Source: Ruegeria halocynthiae
GTDB taxonomy: Bacteria > Pseudomonadota > Alphaproteobacteria > Rhodobacterales > Rhodobacteraceae
DNA: 64,000 bases
Direction of reading: 5' to 3'
Assembly: GCF_000743705.1 (NCBI RefSeq)
Contig: NZ_JQEZ01000001.1
Location: 488,070 to 552,069 of the forward strand
The translations under genes were made by a program, and so were the position numbers. The notes under the pieces were generated by a model that was given only the letters and a program-made list of their open reading frames with translations, did not search any database and was not told the DNA's origin. Shown here piece after piece: positions 8,192 through 16,005 of this stretch (its first letter is position 1; each line of letters starts with the position of its first letter).

Positions 8192-9400
8192 ATGTTCCGC
8201 TTACTCATCGCATTTCTGTTCGCTATTGGCGTCGCGCAAGCTGCTGCCGCGCAAACGACCGAGGACGGCGTTGCCGTACCGGAACCAGGTCGCGCCGAAA
8301 CTGGCGGGGCAACGACCCTCGAAGACATTCTTGCCCGTCAACGCGGCGAAAAGGTCGATAACAGCTATCGCTCGGACAACACAGGACAAAGCAACGCCGA
8401 AGGCTTGCTGGGTCAGCTGGGCACGCGTGGCGTAGCCTCGGACAGCGATGTCTACCGCGCGCTGCGCTACGGGTCGGCGGATGTAACCGTGTCGTCCAAG
8501 GGACCCGCGGCCAGTGTTCTGATTCAGGACGGCGGCATGTGGTGGCTGAACTTCCGCACCGGGCCATTGCGGGAATATGGCACCTATATTCTGGGCGGAA
8601 TGCTGGCTGTTCTGCTGCTCTTTTTCCTGATCCGGGGGAAAATCCGGATTGATGGTGAAAAGACGGGGCGAACCGTGACCCGTTTCAACGGCATCGAACG
8701 TTTCGGTCACTGGCTGTTTGCCGGGTCTTTTCTGGTGCTCGGTCTGACTGGCCTGCTGACGCTTTATGGCCGTGACTTCCTGATCCCGATCTTTGGGAAA
8801 GAAGGGTTCGCTGCGATTGCTCAGGGGTGCAAATGGCTGCACAACAATCTGGCATGGGCTTTCATGTTGGGGCTGATCATCGTCACCGTGAACTGGATCG
8901 CACACAATATCCCGAACCGCACAGATCTGAAGTGGCTGGCCGCTGGCGGTGGTCTGTTCACCAAAAACAGCCACCCGCCTGCCAAGAAATTCAACGCGGG
9001 CCAAAAGATCGTCTTCTGGGCCTGCATTCTGTTGGGTGTTTCGATCAGCCTGTCCGGCTTGTCGCTGCTGTTCCCGTTTGAGATGCCGCTCTTTGCCAAG
9101 ACCTTTTCGATCGCCAATGCCACCGGCATCCCGCAGATGCTGGGCCTGAACCTGCCGGTGCAGATGTCCCCACAAGAGGAGATGCAGTACGCGCAGGTCT
9201 GGCACGTCATGATCGCTTATGTCTTCATCGCGATCATTATCGCCCATATCTACCTTGGTTCGGTCGGCATGGAAGGCGCGTTCGATGCCATGGGCACCGG
9301 CGAGGTCGAGGAACAATGGGCGCGCGAGCACCATTCACTGTGGCTGGAAGAGGTGCAGGAAAAAGAGGCTGGCAAAGCAGCGGCCTCGCCTGCTGAATAG
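8192..9400 (+). CDS. Formate dehydrogenase gamma subunit, cytochrome b556 membrane anchor
   Basis: 402 aa. A cleavable signal peptide (MFRLLIAFLFAIGVAQAAAA) is followed by a roughly 100-residue periplasmic segment, then a membrane domain with four to five hydrophobic helices (about residues 130-150, 170-195, 225-245, 275-300, 340-360). Histidines within the helices (RFGHWLFAG, LHNNLAWAF, QVWHVMIAY, AHIYLGSVGMEGAFDAM) match the di-heme binding pattern of FdnI/FdoI-type subunits. It would take electrons from the beta subunit to the quinone pool. The extra N-terminal segment before the b-type domain is typical of longer FDH3-type gamma subunits. The next gene begins directly after its TAG. Confidence 0.9.
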   Translation: MFRLLIAFLFAIGVAQAAAAQTTEDGVAVPEPGRAETGGATTLEDILARQRGEKVDNSYRSDNTGQSNAEGLLGQLGTRGVASDSDVYRALRYGSADVTVSSKGPAASVLIQDGGMWWLNFRTGPLREYGTYILGGMLAVLLLFFLIRGKIRIDGEKTGRTVTRFNGIERFGHWLFAGSFLVLGLTGLLTLYGRDFLIPIFGKEGFAAIAQGCKWLHNNLAWAFMLGLIIVTVNWIAHNIPNRTDLKWLAAGGGLFTKNSHPPAKKFNAGQKIVFWACILLGVSISLSGLSLLFPFEMPLFAKTFSIANATGIPQMLGLNLPVQMSPQEEMQYAQVWHVMIAYVFIAIIIAHIYLGSVGMEGAFDAMGTGEVEEQWAREHHSLWLEEVQEKEAGKAAASPAE

Positions 9401-10663
9401 ATGCGGCGGCTGGCGTTGGCGTTGGCTATGCTGCCTCTGCCTGCGTGGGCAGAGTTCTATACGCTGAAAGGTCATGGCGGGCCGATCATGGGCATTGCCA
9501 CCGCGCCCGATGGGCGCATTGCAACGGCAAGCTTCGACAATTCTGTGGGGCTGTGGACCGAACAGACGCCGCAATGGCTGGAAGGCCACGAGGCCGCCGT
9601 GAACTCGGTCGCTTTCAACGGCACTGCAATCTATTCCGCCGGGGATGATTTTACATTGCGCCGCTGGCCGGGTGGCGAAATTGTCGGACAACACAAAGGC
9701 AAGATCGTCGGCCTGGCGGCATCCAAAACCCATGTGGCCACTGCCAGTTGGGATGGAACTATTGGCCTGTGGCCGGTTGACGGAACGGCCCCCATGACAC
9801 TGGGCCCTACCGGCAGCGGCGTGAATTCAGTGGTGTTTTCACCGGATGGCACACAGCTTTATTCCGCGGGAATGGACGGGTCGCTGCGTATTTGGGATGT
9901 GTCCAGCGGACAGGAAACAAGCAGATTGATCGAACACGGGTTCGGTATCAACGAACTGATACTGAACGCGCAGGACAACTGGATCGCCTATGGCGCTGTG
10001 GATGGTGTCACGCGTATTCTTGATCTCACCACCGGATCAGAGCGCGATTTCACTCTGGGTCGCCGCCCCATCCTGGCTTTGGCCATCAGCCCGGACCGCA
10101 ATCTTTTGGCCGTTGGCGATGGTGAGGGTTACATCATGGTCATCGACACAGTCGACTGGCGTATCGCACAGGATTTTCGCGCAACCTTGCGCGGCCCGGT
10201 CTGGGCCTTGGCATTTTCGCCGGATGGGGAAAACCTTCACGCCGGCGGCATGGACGAGGCCATGTATAGCTGGCCGGTTTCCGCGCTGGACGAACAGGAA
10301 CAGATGGCCGCAACCCAACCCGGTTTTCTGAAAAATCCCGCCGAGATGAGCAATGGAGAGCGCCAGTTCACCCGCAAATGCTCAATCTGTCACAGCCTGA
10401 CGCCGGATGGCGAAAGACGCGCTGGCCCCACACTGCACGGTATCTTCGGACGACCAGCGGGCACCTTGCCGGGGTATTTCTACTCGGACACGTTGCAAGA
10501 CTCTGATATCATTTGGAATGACAAAACGATTAATGCCCTTTTCGACGAAGGGCCAGACCACTACATTCCGGGCTCTAAGATGCCGATGCAACGGATCACG
10601 CAGGCCAGCGACCGGGACGACCTGATTGCCTTTCTGCGCCGCGCAACGGCACCGGAAAACTGA
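9401..10663 (+). CDS. WD40 beta-propeller fused to a C-terminal cytochrome c domain
   Basis: 420 aa. An N-terminal signal peptide (MRRLALALAMLPLPAWA) is followed by about seven WD40-like blades (roughly residues 20-300, for example LKGHGGPIMGIATAPDG and ASWDGTIGLWPVDG) and then a class I c-type cytochrome domain. CSICH at residues 327-331 is the heme attachment motif, and a Met ligand is likely in KMPMQ near residue 390. It should be periplasmic. The ATG touches the stop of the FDH gamma gene (TAGATG), so translation is coupled. It may accept electrons from the FDH complex or help its assembly; neither is established. Confidence 0.88.
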   Translation: MRRLALALAMLPLPAWAEFYTLKGHGGPIMGIATAPDGRIATASFDNSVGLWTEQTPQWLEGHEAAVNSVAFNGTAIYSAGDDFTLRRWPGGEIVGQHKGKIVGLAASKTHVATASWDGTIGLWPVDGTAPMTLGPTGSGVNSVVFSPDGTQLYSAGMDGSLRIWDVSSGQETSRLIEHGFGINELILNAQDNWIAYGAVDGVTRILDLTTGSERDFTLGRRPILALAISPDRNLLAVGDGEGYIMVIDTVDWRIAQDFRATLRGPVWALAFSPDGENLHAGGMDEAMYSWPVSALDEQEQMAATQPGFLKNPAEMSNGERQFTRKCSICHSLTPDGERRAGPTLHGIFGRPAGTLPGYFYSDTLQDSDIIWNDKTINALFDEGPDHYIPGSKMPMQRITQASDRDDLIAFLRRATAPEN

Positions 10664-10676
10664 ACCGGAGGAAAAC

Positions 10677-10802
10677 ATGAAAGCCTTTCTTGCCGCTGTC
10701 GCCGCGATGGTCGTGATCACCGTTGCCGCGCCCTATACTCTTGGTCAGATCGGGTTCAGCGCCGCTGATGCGGGAACCGGGTCGGCCGTGCGTCTCGACT
10801 GA
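10677..10802 (+). CDS. 41-aa putative secreted or membrane peptide
   Basis: ATG at 10677 is preceded by CCGGAGG at good spacing and the frame ends in TGA at 10800-10802, right against the ATG of the next gene. The product starts MKAFLAAVAAMVVITVAAPY, a hydrophobic signal or single membrane helix, followed by about 20 small and polar residues. Strong ribosome-binding site and tight packing between two genes argue that it is translated. The function is unknown; a small subunit of the FDH complex is one possibility. Confidence 0.68.
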   Translation: MKAFLAAVAAMVVITVAAPYTLGQIGFSAADAGTGSAVRLD

Positions 10803-11675
10803 ATGTCCGAATTCCTGACCACCAAGGAACTGGCCGATCTGCTGCGTATTGGCGAACGGAAGGCTTATGATCTGGCCTCGTCCGGCCAGGTGCCCTGCGT
10901 GCGCGCCATGGGCAAGCTGCTGTTTCCACGCGCCGAGATCATCGCCTGGCTCAATGCGTCGCGGACCGGGCCGCAAGTGGCCGAACCGCCCCTGCCGCCA
11001 ATCGTGGCAGGCAGCCACGACCCGCTACTGGATTGGGCGCTGCGCGAAAGCGGGTCGGGTCTGGCGACTTATTATGACGGATCGTTCGACGGGATGATCC
11101 GCCTGAAGGAGCGCAGCGCGCAGGCCGCTGCGCTGCACATCCATGAAGAACAGGGGTTCAACACCCAAACCCTGCGCGCCAATTTGGGCGAGGCACCTGT
11201 GGTCCTTTTTGAGATTGCGCAACGGCAGCGCGGGCTTCTGCTGGCACCCGGCGTCACGGACATCACAGGGTTTGCCGATCTGAAAGGGCGCCGGGTGATC
11301 CTGCGGCAAATCAGTGCCGCCAGCCAGCGGCTGTTCGACACACAGCTTGAGGCCCACGGCCTGACGCGCAACGATCTGGACACCCTGCCCGTTTGCGCCC
11401 GTACCGAAGAAGAACTGGCCATCGCCCTGCACGACAACAAGGCCGAGGCCGGGTTTGGATTGGGCGCCTTGGCGGGGCTTTATGATCTGGGCTTTGCGCC
11501 GACGCATTCCGAACGGCTGGATCTGGCGATCTGGCGACGCGCGTATTTCGACGACCCGATGCTCAGACTTCTCAGCTTTTTGCAATCAGACCGGTTCAGC
11601 GCGCGCGCGGCCGAATTCGGCGGCTATGACTTGTCCGGTCTGGGCACGATCCACCACAACGGGTCCAGCGGCTGA
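10803..11675 (+). CDS. HTH regulator with periplasmic-binding-protein-like sensor domain
   Basis: 290 aa. Residues 1-55 form an excisionase/MerR-like helix-turn-helix (LTTKELADLLRIGERKAYDLASSGQVP, then an Arg-containing wing and a WLNAS helix). Residues about 65-285 resemble a type 2 periplasmic-binding-protein domain of the molybdate/tungstate-binding kind, used here as a cytoplasmic sensor (no signal peptide). Domain order and its place between the FDH operon and the convergent tupBCA genes suggest an oxyanion-responsive one-component regulator. The ATG follows the previous stop with no gap. Ligand and targets are inferred. Confidence 0.85.
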   Translation: MSEFLTTKELADLLRIGERKAYDLASSGQVPCVRAMGKLLFPRAEIIAWLNASRTGPQVAEPPLPPIVAGSHDPLLDWALRESGSGLATYYDGSFDGMIRLKERSAQAAALHIHEEQGFNTQTLRANLGEAPVVLFEIAQRQRGLLLAPGVTDITGFADLKGRRVILRQISAASQRLFDTQLEAHGLTRNDLDTLPVCARTEEELAIALHDNKAEAGFGLGALAGLYDLGFAPTHSERLDLAIWRRAYFDDPMLRLLSFLQSDRFSARAAEFGGYDLSGLGTIHHNGSSG

Positions 11676-11681
11676 GGTACC

Positions 11682-12497
11682 TCAATCCGCATTGGGAAAG
11701 AACAGCTGCTGACCGTCCAGCTTGTAAGACGCAATCGCCGATTGGCCATCCGGGCCGATCAGCCAGTCGATGAACCTCTGCCCAGCTGCTGCCCGCGCGC
11801 GCGGGTGCTTTTCGGGGTTCACAAGAATAACGCCATACTGATTGAACAGGCGGGGATCGCCTTGGACCAGAACCTCAAGGTTGCCTTGGTTCCCAAACGA
11901 TTGCCACGTGGCCCGGTCCGTCAGCGTATAAGCGTCCATCCCGCTGGCCACATTCAGCGTCGCCCCCATGCCCGAACCTGTCTCGCGGTACCATGTGCCC
12001 GACGCTGCGGTCGGGTCGGTGTCCACCGTATCCCACAAGCGCATTTCCGCCTTATGGGTACCGCTGTCATCCCCGCGCGAGGCAAAGGTGGCCTCGGCAC
12101 CGGCCACCGCCGCCAGCGCCGCCACGATATCTGTACCGCCTCTCACCTTGGCCGGATCGGACTTTGGCCCGACCAGCACGAAATCGTTGTACATCACGTC
12201 AAACCGCTCAACACCCCAGCCCTCGGTGACGAATTGTTCCTCGGCCTGTTTGGCGTGGACCAGCAGAACGTCGCCATCGCCGTTGATCGCGTTCCGGATG
12301 GCCTGCCCGGTGCCGACGGCGACCACACGCACGTCGATGCCGGTTTCGGCCTCAAACCCCGGCAGGATGTAATCCAGCAAGCCCGAATTCTGGGTCGATG
12401 TCGTTGATTGCACCACGATAAACGGCGCTTCGGCACTGGCAGGTGCCGCTGTCAGGCCAAGAGTCACAACGGCTGCCCGAAGGAAATTCCGGATCAT
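11682..12497 (-). CDS. tupA: Tungstate ABC transporter substrate-binding protein
   Basis: 271 aa with a signal peptide (cleavage near SAEA, residue 23) and the TupA signature right after it: VQSTTSTQNSGLLDYILPGF, in which the Ser/Thr cluster forms the oxyanion pocket. Later VVAVGTGQAI, SRGDDSGTHKAEM and YTLTDRATW are typical of the tungstate branch of this family. It would bind tungstate in the periplasm and deliver it to TupB. It is the last gene of a tupB-tupC-tupA operon, 19 bp after tupC. Tungstate rather than molybdate is supported by the family signature, though some members bind both. Confidence 0.92.
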   Translation of the reverse strand: MIRNFLRAAVVTLGLTAAPASAEAPFIVVQSTTSTQNSGLLDYILPGFEAETGIDVRVVAVGTGQAIRNAINGDGDVLLVHAKQAEEQFVTEGWGVERFDVMYNDFVLVGPKSDPAKVRGGTDIVAALAAVAGAEATFASRGDDSGTHKAEMRLWDTVDTDPTAASGTWYRETGSGMGATLNVASGMDAYTLTDRATWQSFGNQGNLEVLVQGDPRLFNQYGVILVNPEKHPRARAAAGQRFIDWLIGPDGQSAIASYKLDGQQLFFPNAD

Positions 12498-12516
12498 TCA
12501 GATCTCCTGTTATTGA

Positions 12517-13251
12517 TTATGTGACCAGCCCACCTGCCAGATACCGGCGGGCGGCATCGCTTTCGGGGGCATCCAATACCTGTTTGGCCGCCCCATGTTC
12601 AACCACATGACCGCCCTGCATCATCACGATATCTGCCGCCAGCCGCCGCGCCTGACCGATGTCATGTGTGACCATGACGATGCGCACACCACGGGTCGAG
12701 GCGCGCAGGATCATCCGCTCGATCATCTGTGTGGCACTGGGGTCCAATGCGCTGGTGGGTTCGTCCAGAAACAGCGTCTCGGGTTCCAGCGCAAGGGCGC
12801 GCAGGATGGCAAGCCGCTGTGCCTCGCCCCCGGACAGTGACCGCGCCGATTGACGGGTTTTTCCATCCAACCCGCCTTCGGCCAGTAGTTCCTCGATACG
12901 GATCTTGCGTGTGGCCCGGGGCAAACCCTGTCGTTTCAGCACAAAGTCCAGATTGGCCGCAACCGACCGCCGCAGCAAAACGGGCTGCTGAAACACCATG
13001 GCCTGCCGCGCCTTGTGTTCGGCGTTCAGGATCGCACCGTCCTGCCTGACCTGCCCCTGATCCGGCACGATCAAACCGTGCAGGCACCGCAGCAGCAGGC
13101 TTTTGCCCGCCCCGTTCGGCCCAAGGATCAACGTCGGACCAGGCCCATCAAGCGAAAGCCGCGACACATCCAGCAACGCCTTGCCCTTGCGGGTGATCCC
13201 CACCCCATCCACCGAAAGGCAACCTGCCCTATCCGGGACCAGATCACGCAT
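12517..13251 (-). CDS. tupC: Tungstate ABC transporter ATP-binding protein
   Basis: 244 aa ABC ATPase. Walker A is GPNGAGKS near residues 43-50, the signature motif LSGGEAQRLAI near 143-153, Walker B LFLDEPTSALDP near 163-175, and the switch His lies in VTHDIG near 199. It energises tungstate uptake by TupB. Its start overlaps the end of tupB by 8 bp. The protein is shorter than molybdate ModC and lacks the C-terminal TOBE (oxyanion-sensing) domain, which fits TupC. Confidence 0.92.
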   Translation of the reverse strand: MRDLVPDRAGCLSVDGVGITRKGKALLDVSRLSLDGPGPTLILGPNGAGKSLLLRCLHGLIVPDQGQVRQDGAILNAEHKARQAMVFQQPVLLRRSVAANLDFVLKRQGLPRATRKIRIEELLAEGGLDGKTRQSARSLSGGEAQRLAILRALALEPETLFLDEPTSALDPSATQMIERMILRASTRGVRIVMVTHDIGQARRLAADIVMMQGGHVVEHGAAKQVLDAPESDAARRYLAGGLVT

Positions 13252-13957
13252 GGCGCAACCCCTCCCTCTCGGCCCGCAGGCTGAGCGTGCTGACCATCGC
13301 GTTCACGGCCACGGCAATCCCGATCAGAATTGCCCCCAGGGCCAAGGCCAGCGCCAGATTACCTTTGGATGTCTCAAGCGCGATGGTCGTGGTCATCACC
13401 CGTGTAACGTGGTTGATATTGCCGCCGACGATGATCACCGCGCCCACCTCGGCAATGGCCCGGCCAAACCCGGCCAGCAAAGCCGTGACCAGCGCCAGCC
13501 GCGCGTCCCACAACAGCACCGGCACCGACGCCAGACGCGACACGCCCAGCGACCGCAGTTGTTCCGAATACTCCTCGGCCAGCATTTCGATCACTTGCCG
13601 GGTCAGCGCCGCCACGATGGGCGTGACCAACACCACCTGCGCAATGATCATCGCGGTCGGCGTATACAGCAACTCAAGAACACCCAGCGGCCCCGAGCGC
13701 GACAACATCAGATAGACCAGCAACCCGACAACAACCGGCGGAAACCCCATCAGGGCGTTCATCAGCACAATCAACATGCGCCGCCCCGGAAAGCGGGCAA
13801 CCGCCAGCGCGGCCCCTACGGGCATCCCGATCACCGCAGAAATCAGGACGGCAAAGATGGAAACTTTCAGGGACAACAGAACAATCGCCCAAAGCTCTGC
13901 ATCCCCATTCAGGATCAGAGCAATTGCCGAACTGAATTCTGATGCAAAACCTTGCAT
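13244..13957 (-). CDS. tupB: Tungstate ABC transporter permease
   Basis: 237 aa from ATG 13957. The protein has five to six membrane helices and an ABC permease cytoplasmic loop with EEYSEQLRSLGVSRLA followed by a GRAIAEVGAVIIVGGN segment, a pattern shared with TupB and WtpB/ModB. I chose ATG 13957 over ATG 13978 because a weak ACGGAAAA site precedes it and the upstream option has none. The gene is the first of tupB-tupC-tupA on the minus strand. A palindrome (CATTTC-GTAT-GAAATG, 13976-13991) lies 19 bp upstream and may be an operator. Confidence 0.9.
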   Translation of the reverse strand: MQGFASEFSSAIALILNGDAELWAIVLLSLKVSIFAVLISAVIGMPVGAALAVARFPGRRMLIVLMNALMGFPPVVVGLLVYLMLSRSGPLGVLELLYTPTAMIIAQVVLVTPIVAALTRQVIEMLAEEYSEQLRSLGVSRLASVPVLLWDARLALVTALLAGFGRAIAEVGAVIIVGGNINHVTRVMTTTIALETSKGNLALALALGAILIGIAVAVNAMVSTLSLRAEREGLRHA

Positions 13958-13975
13958 AATTTTCCGTGTGGCTGG

Positions 13976-13991
13976 CATTTCGTATGAAATG
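13976..13991. promoter_or_regulatory. Candidate operator upstream of tupBCA
   Basis: CATTTCGTATGAAATG: two perfect 6-bp inverted arms around GTAT. It sits 19 bp upstream of the chosen tupB start and inside the longer open frame. The adjacent HTH/binding-protein-fold regulator (10803-11675) is an obvious candidate binder, but this is inference from proximity. No matching copy was noticed in the FDH control region. Confidence 0.45.
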
Positions 13992-14054
13992 CGTTGATAT
14001 GCACCGGAATACTAATGCTTTTGCCCTTCAAGTACAGACACGTTTCCGACATGC

Positions 14055-14090
14055 CCAAACAGAAACGCGGCCCCGATTGGGACCGCGCGT
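14055..14090 (-). terminator. Intrinsic terminator of the pyrimidine-locus ABC operon
   Basis: Read on the minus strand: CGCGGTCCC, short loop, GGGGCCGCG, with one G-U pair, followed by TTTCTGTTT. It lies about 20 bp after the stop of the substrate-binding protein gene (14111). Confidence 0.75.
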
Positions 14091-14110
14091 TGTCAGGTAA
14101 GACACAGGGT

Positions 14111-15100
14111 TCAGTTCAGGGCCGCATCCGTGATCTGATGGGTCCAGGCACCATCGGGCTGCTTGGTAATCACCGGATCAGAACCGCCCGCCAGCAAAGT
14201 GCCTACGGTGCGTTCAAAATCCGCGGGGTCCAGCGCGCCGTTGGAACCGGATGTCAACTTGGCGATTTCACCCATCATGCGTTTCTGATGCTCTTCGGTC
14301 TGGGCACCGGTCGCGTCATTCTCAAGCACGATTTCGGCCGCCTCATCCGGATGTTCTTCGGCGTATTTCCATCCCTTCATCGAGGCGCGGACAAACCGCT
14401 CCATCTTGTCGGTAAATGCCGCGTCGCTGAGGTTTTCCTCAAGCACATACAGACCATCTTCCAGCGTGGCGACGCCCTGATCTTCGTATTTGAATGTCAC
14501 CAGCTCATCCGGGTTTACGCCCGCATCAATGACCTGCCAGTATTCGTTGTAGGTCATGGTGCTGATGCAATCAGCCTGACGCTGCAGCAAGGGGTCGACG
14601 TTGAAACCCTGTTTCAGAACTTCGACACCGCTTTCGCCTTTGCCACCCGTGTCGATGCCCAATTGGCTCATCCAGCTCATGAACGGGAACTCATTCCCAA
14701 AGAACCAAACGCCCAAAGTGCGATTCTTGAGGTCCTCGGGCGAGGAAATCCCCGCGTCCTTCCAACAGGTCAGCATCATGCCAGAGCTTTTGAATGGCTG
14801 GGCAATATTCACCAGCGGCAGCCCCTTTTCGCGTGCAGCCAGCGCGGCGGGCATCCATTCCACGGTCACATCGGCACCGCCGCCTGCGATCACCTGGGTC
14901 GGCGCAATATCCGGGCCACCGGGCAGGATGGTGACATCCAGCCCCTCTTCCTCGTAAAACCCTTTGTCCTTGGCGACGTAATAGCCTGCGAACTGCGCCT
15001 GCGTCACCCATTTCAATTGCAATGTCACCTCATCCGCCGCCAGTGCAGCGCTGGCTGCCAGGCTAAAGGCGGTAACCGCCCCGCTGAGTAGCTTTTTCAT
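14111..15100 (-). CDS. NMT1/THI5-like ABC transporter substrate-binding protein
   Basis: 329 aa with a signal peptide (MKKLLSGAVTAFSLAASAALA) and an NMT1/THI5-type binding domain: LKWVTQAQFAGYYVAKDKGFY near the N terminus, GGPDIAPTQVIAGGGADV and VTWMPAAL-like VEWMPAALAA. Family members bind thiamine precursors, pyrimidines, riboflavin or sulfonates. Here it is the last gene of a transcript carrying pyrimidine-catabolic genes, so a pyrimidine base or derivative is the likely ligand. ATG 15100 is chosen because AGGAG lies 8 nt upstream; ATG 15106 in the same frame is nearly as good. Confidence 0.88.
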   Translation of the reverse strand: MKKLLSGAVTAFSLAASAALAADEVTLQLKWVTQAQFAGYYVAKDKGFYEEEGLDVTILPGGPDIAPTQVIAGGGADVTVEWMPAALAAREKGLPLVNIAQPFKSSGMMLTCWKDAGISSPEDLKNRTLGVWFFGNEFPFMSWMSQLGIDTGGKGESGVEVLKQGFNVDPLLQRQADCISTMTYNEYWQVIDAGVNPDELVTFKYEDQGVATLEDGLYVLEENLSDAAFTDKMERFVRASMKGWKYAEEHPDEAAEIVLENDATGAQTEEHQKRMMGEIAKLTSGSNGALDPADFERTVGTLLAGGSDPVITKQPDGAWTHQITDAALN

Positions 15101-15159
15101 CTTCATATCTCCTAGTTGCTGTTGATGCCCCGTTTTCGGGGTCTGTTGAATTTCTGTCG

Positions 15160-16005
15160 TTATCCGCGTTGCGACGGGTGCCAAAAGGTCACCGCTTTTT
15201 CGACCATCGCCACAAGGCCATAAAAGGCCGTTCCGGCCAGCGCCGCCACAACGATTTCAGCCCAGACCATATCCAGCGACAATTGCCCCACGCTGGTCGA
15301 TATCCGAAAGCCCATACCCAATGTGGGCGAGCCAAAGAACTCGGCCACGATAGCGCCGATCAGAGCCAGTGTAGTGGAAATCTTCAGGCCATTGAAAATG
15401 AAAGGCATTGCGGCAGGCAGACGCAGTTTCAGGAAGCTTTGCCAATAAGAGGCCGCGTAGGTTTCCATCAAATCCCGTTGCATGGCTGTCGCCTCGCGCA
15501 GACCGGCCACAGTATTCACCAGCATGGGAAAGAATACCATCACCACGACTACCGCCGCCTTCGAATGCCAGTCGAACCCGAACCACATCACCAGAATGGG
15601 CGCAGTGCCCACAATCGGCAAGGCGGCCACAAAGTTGCCGACCGGCAGCAACCCAAGGCGCAGAAACTCCCATCGGTCCACGGCGATCGCCGTCAAAAAT
15701 GCCGCGCCGCATCCGATGATGTATCCGCTGAACGCGCCTTTGATGATGGTCTGAACAAAGTCTGCCCAAAGAACAGACAGGCTGTCGGCAAAACGCACGG
15801 CGATCAACGAAGGGGCTGGCAGAATGACCAATGAAACCTCTAACCCCCGCACCACAAGTTCCCAGATGCCGATGATTGTCAGACCAAAAATCAGCGGCGC
15901 GAGAAATCGCACCATGCGGGTATCCGCGTAGGGTCCGCTGGCCAGGCGGCCGTTCACCCACCAACCAAGCAGCCACAGGAGGAATGCAAACAACACCAGT
16001 ATCAT
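15160..16005 (-). CDS. ABC transporter permease (NMT1-type system, second permease)
   Basis: 281 aa with six predicted membrane helices and the cytoplasmic loop of this permease family, ETYAASYWQSFLKLRLPAAMP near residues 185-205, which contacts the ATPase. Its start overlaps the stop of the upstream permease by ATGA. It is followed by the substrate-binding protein gene after a 59-bp gap. Two distinct permeases with one ATPase imply a heterodimeric channel. The system probably imports the substrate of the neighbouring pyrimidine pathway. Confidence 0.9.
   Translation of the reverse strand: MILVLFAFLLWLLGWWVNGRLASGPYADTRMVRFLAPLIFGLTIIGIWELVVRGLEVSLVILPAPSLIAVRFADSLSVLWADFVQTIIKGAFSGYIIGCGAAFLTAIAVDRWEFLRLGLLPVGNFVAALPIVGTAPILVMWFGFDWHSKAAVVVVMVFFPMLVNTVAGLREATAMQRDLMETYAASYWQSFLKLRLPAAMPFIFNGLKISTTLALIGAIVAEFFGSPTLGMGFRISTSVGQLSLDMVWAEIVVAALAGTAFYGLVAMVEKAVTFWHPSQRG

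Noticed and set aside
8201-9334. 377-codon open frame opposite the FDH gamma gene
   Set aside because: Antisense artefact; the plus-strand frame has a signal peptide, membrane helices and heme His.
13103-13942. Open frame of 279 codons opposite tupB/tupC
   Set aside because: Pro/Arg/Gln/His-rich translation typical of antisense frames; the minus strand carries clear ABC motifs.
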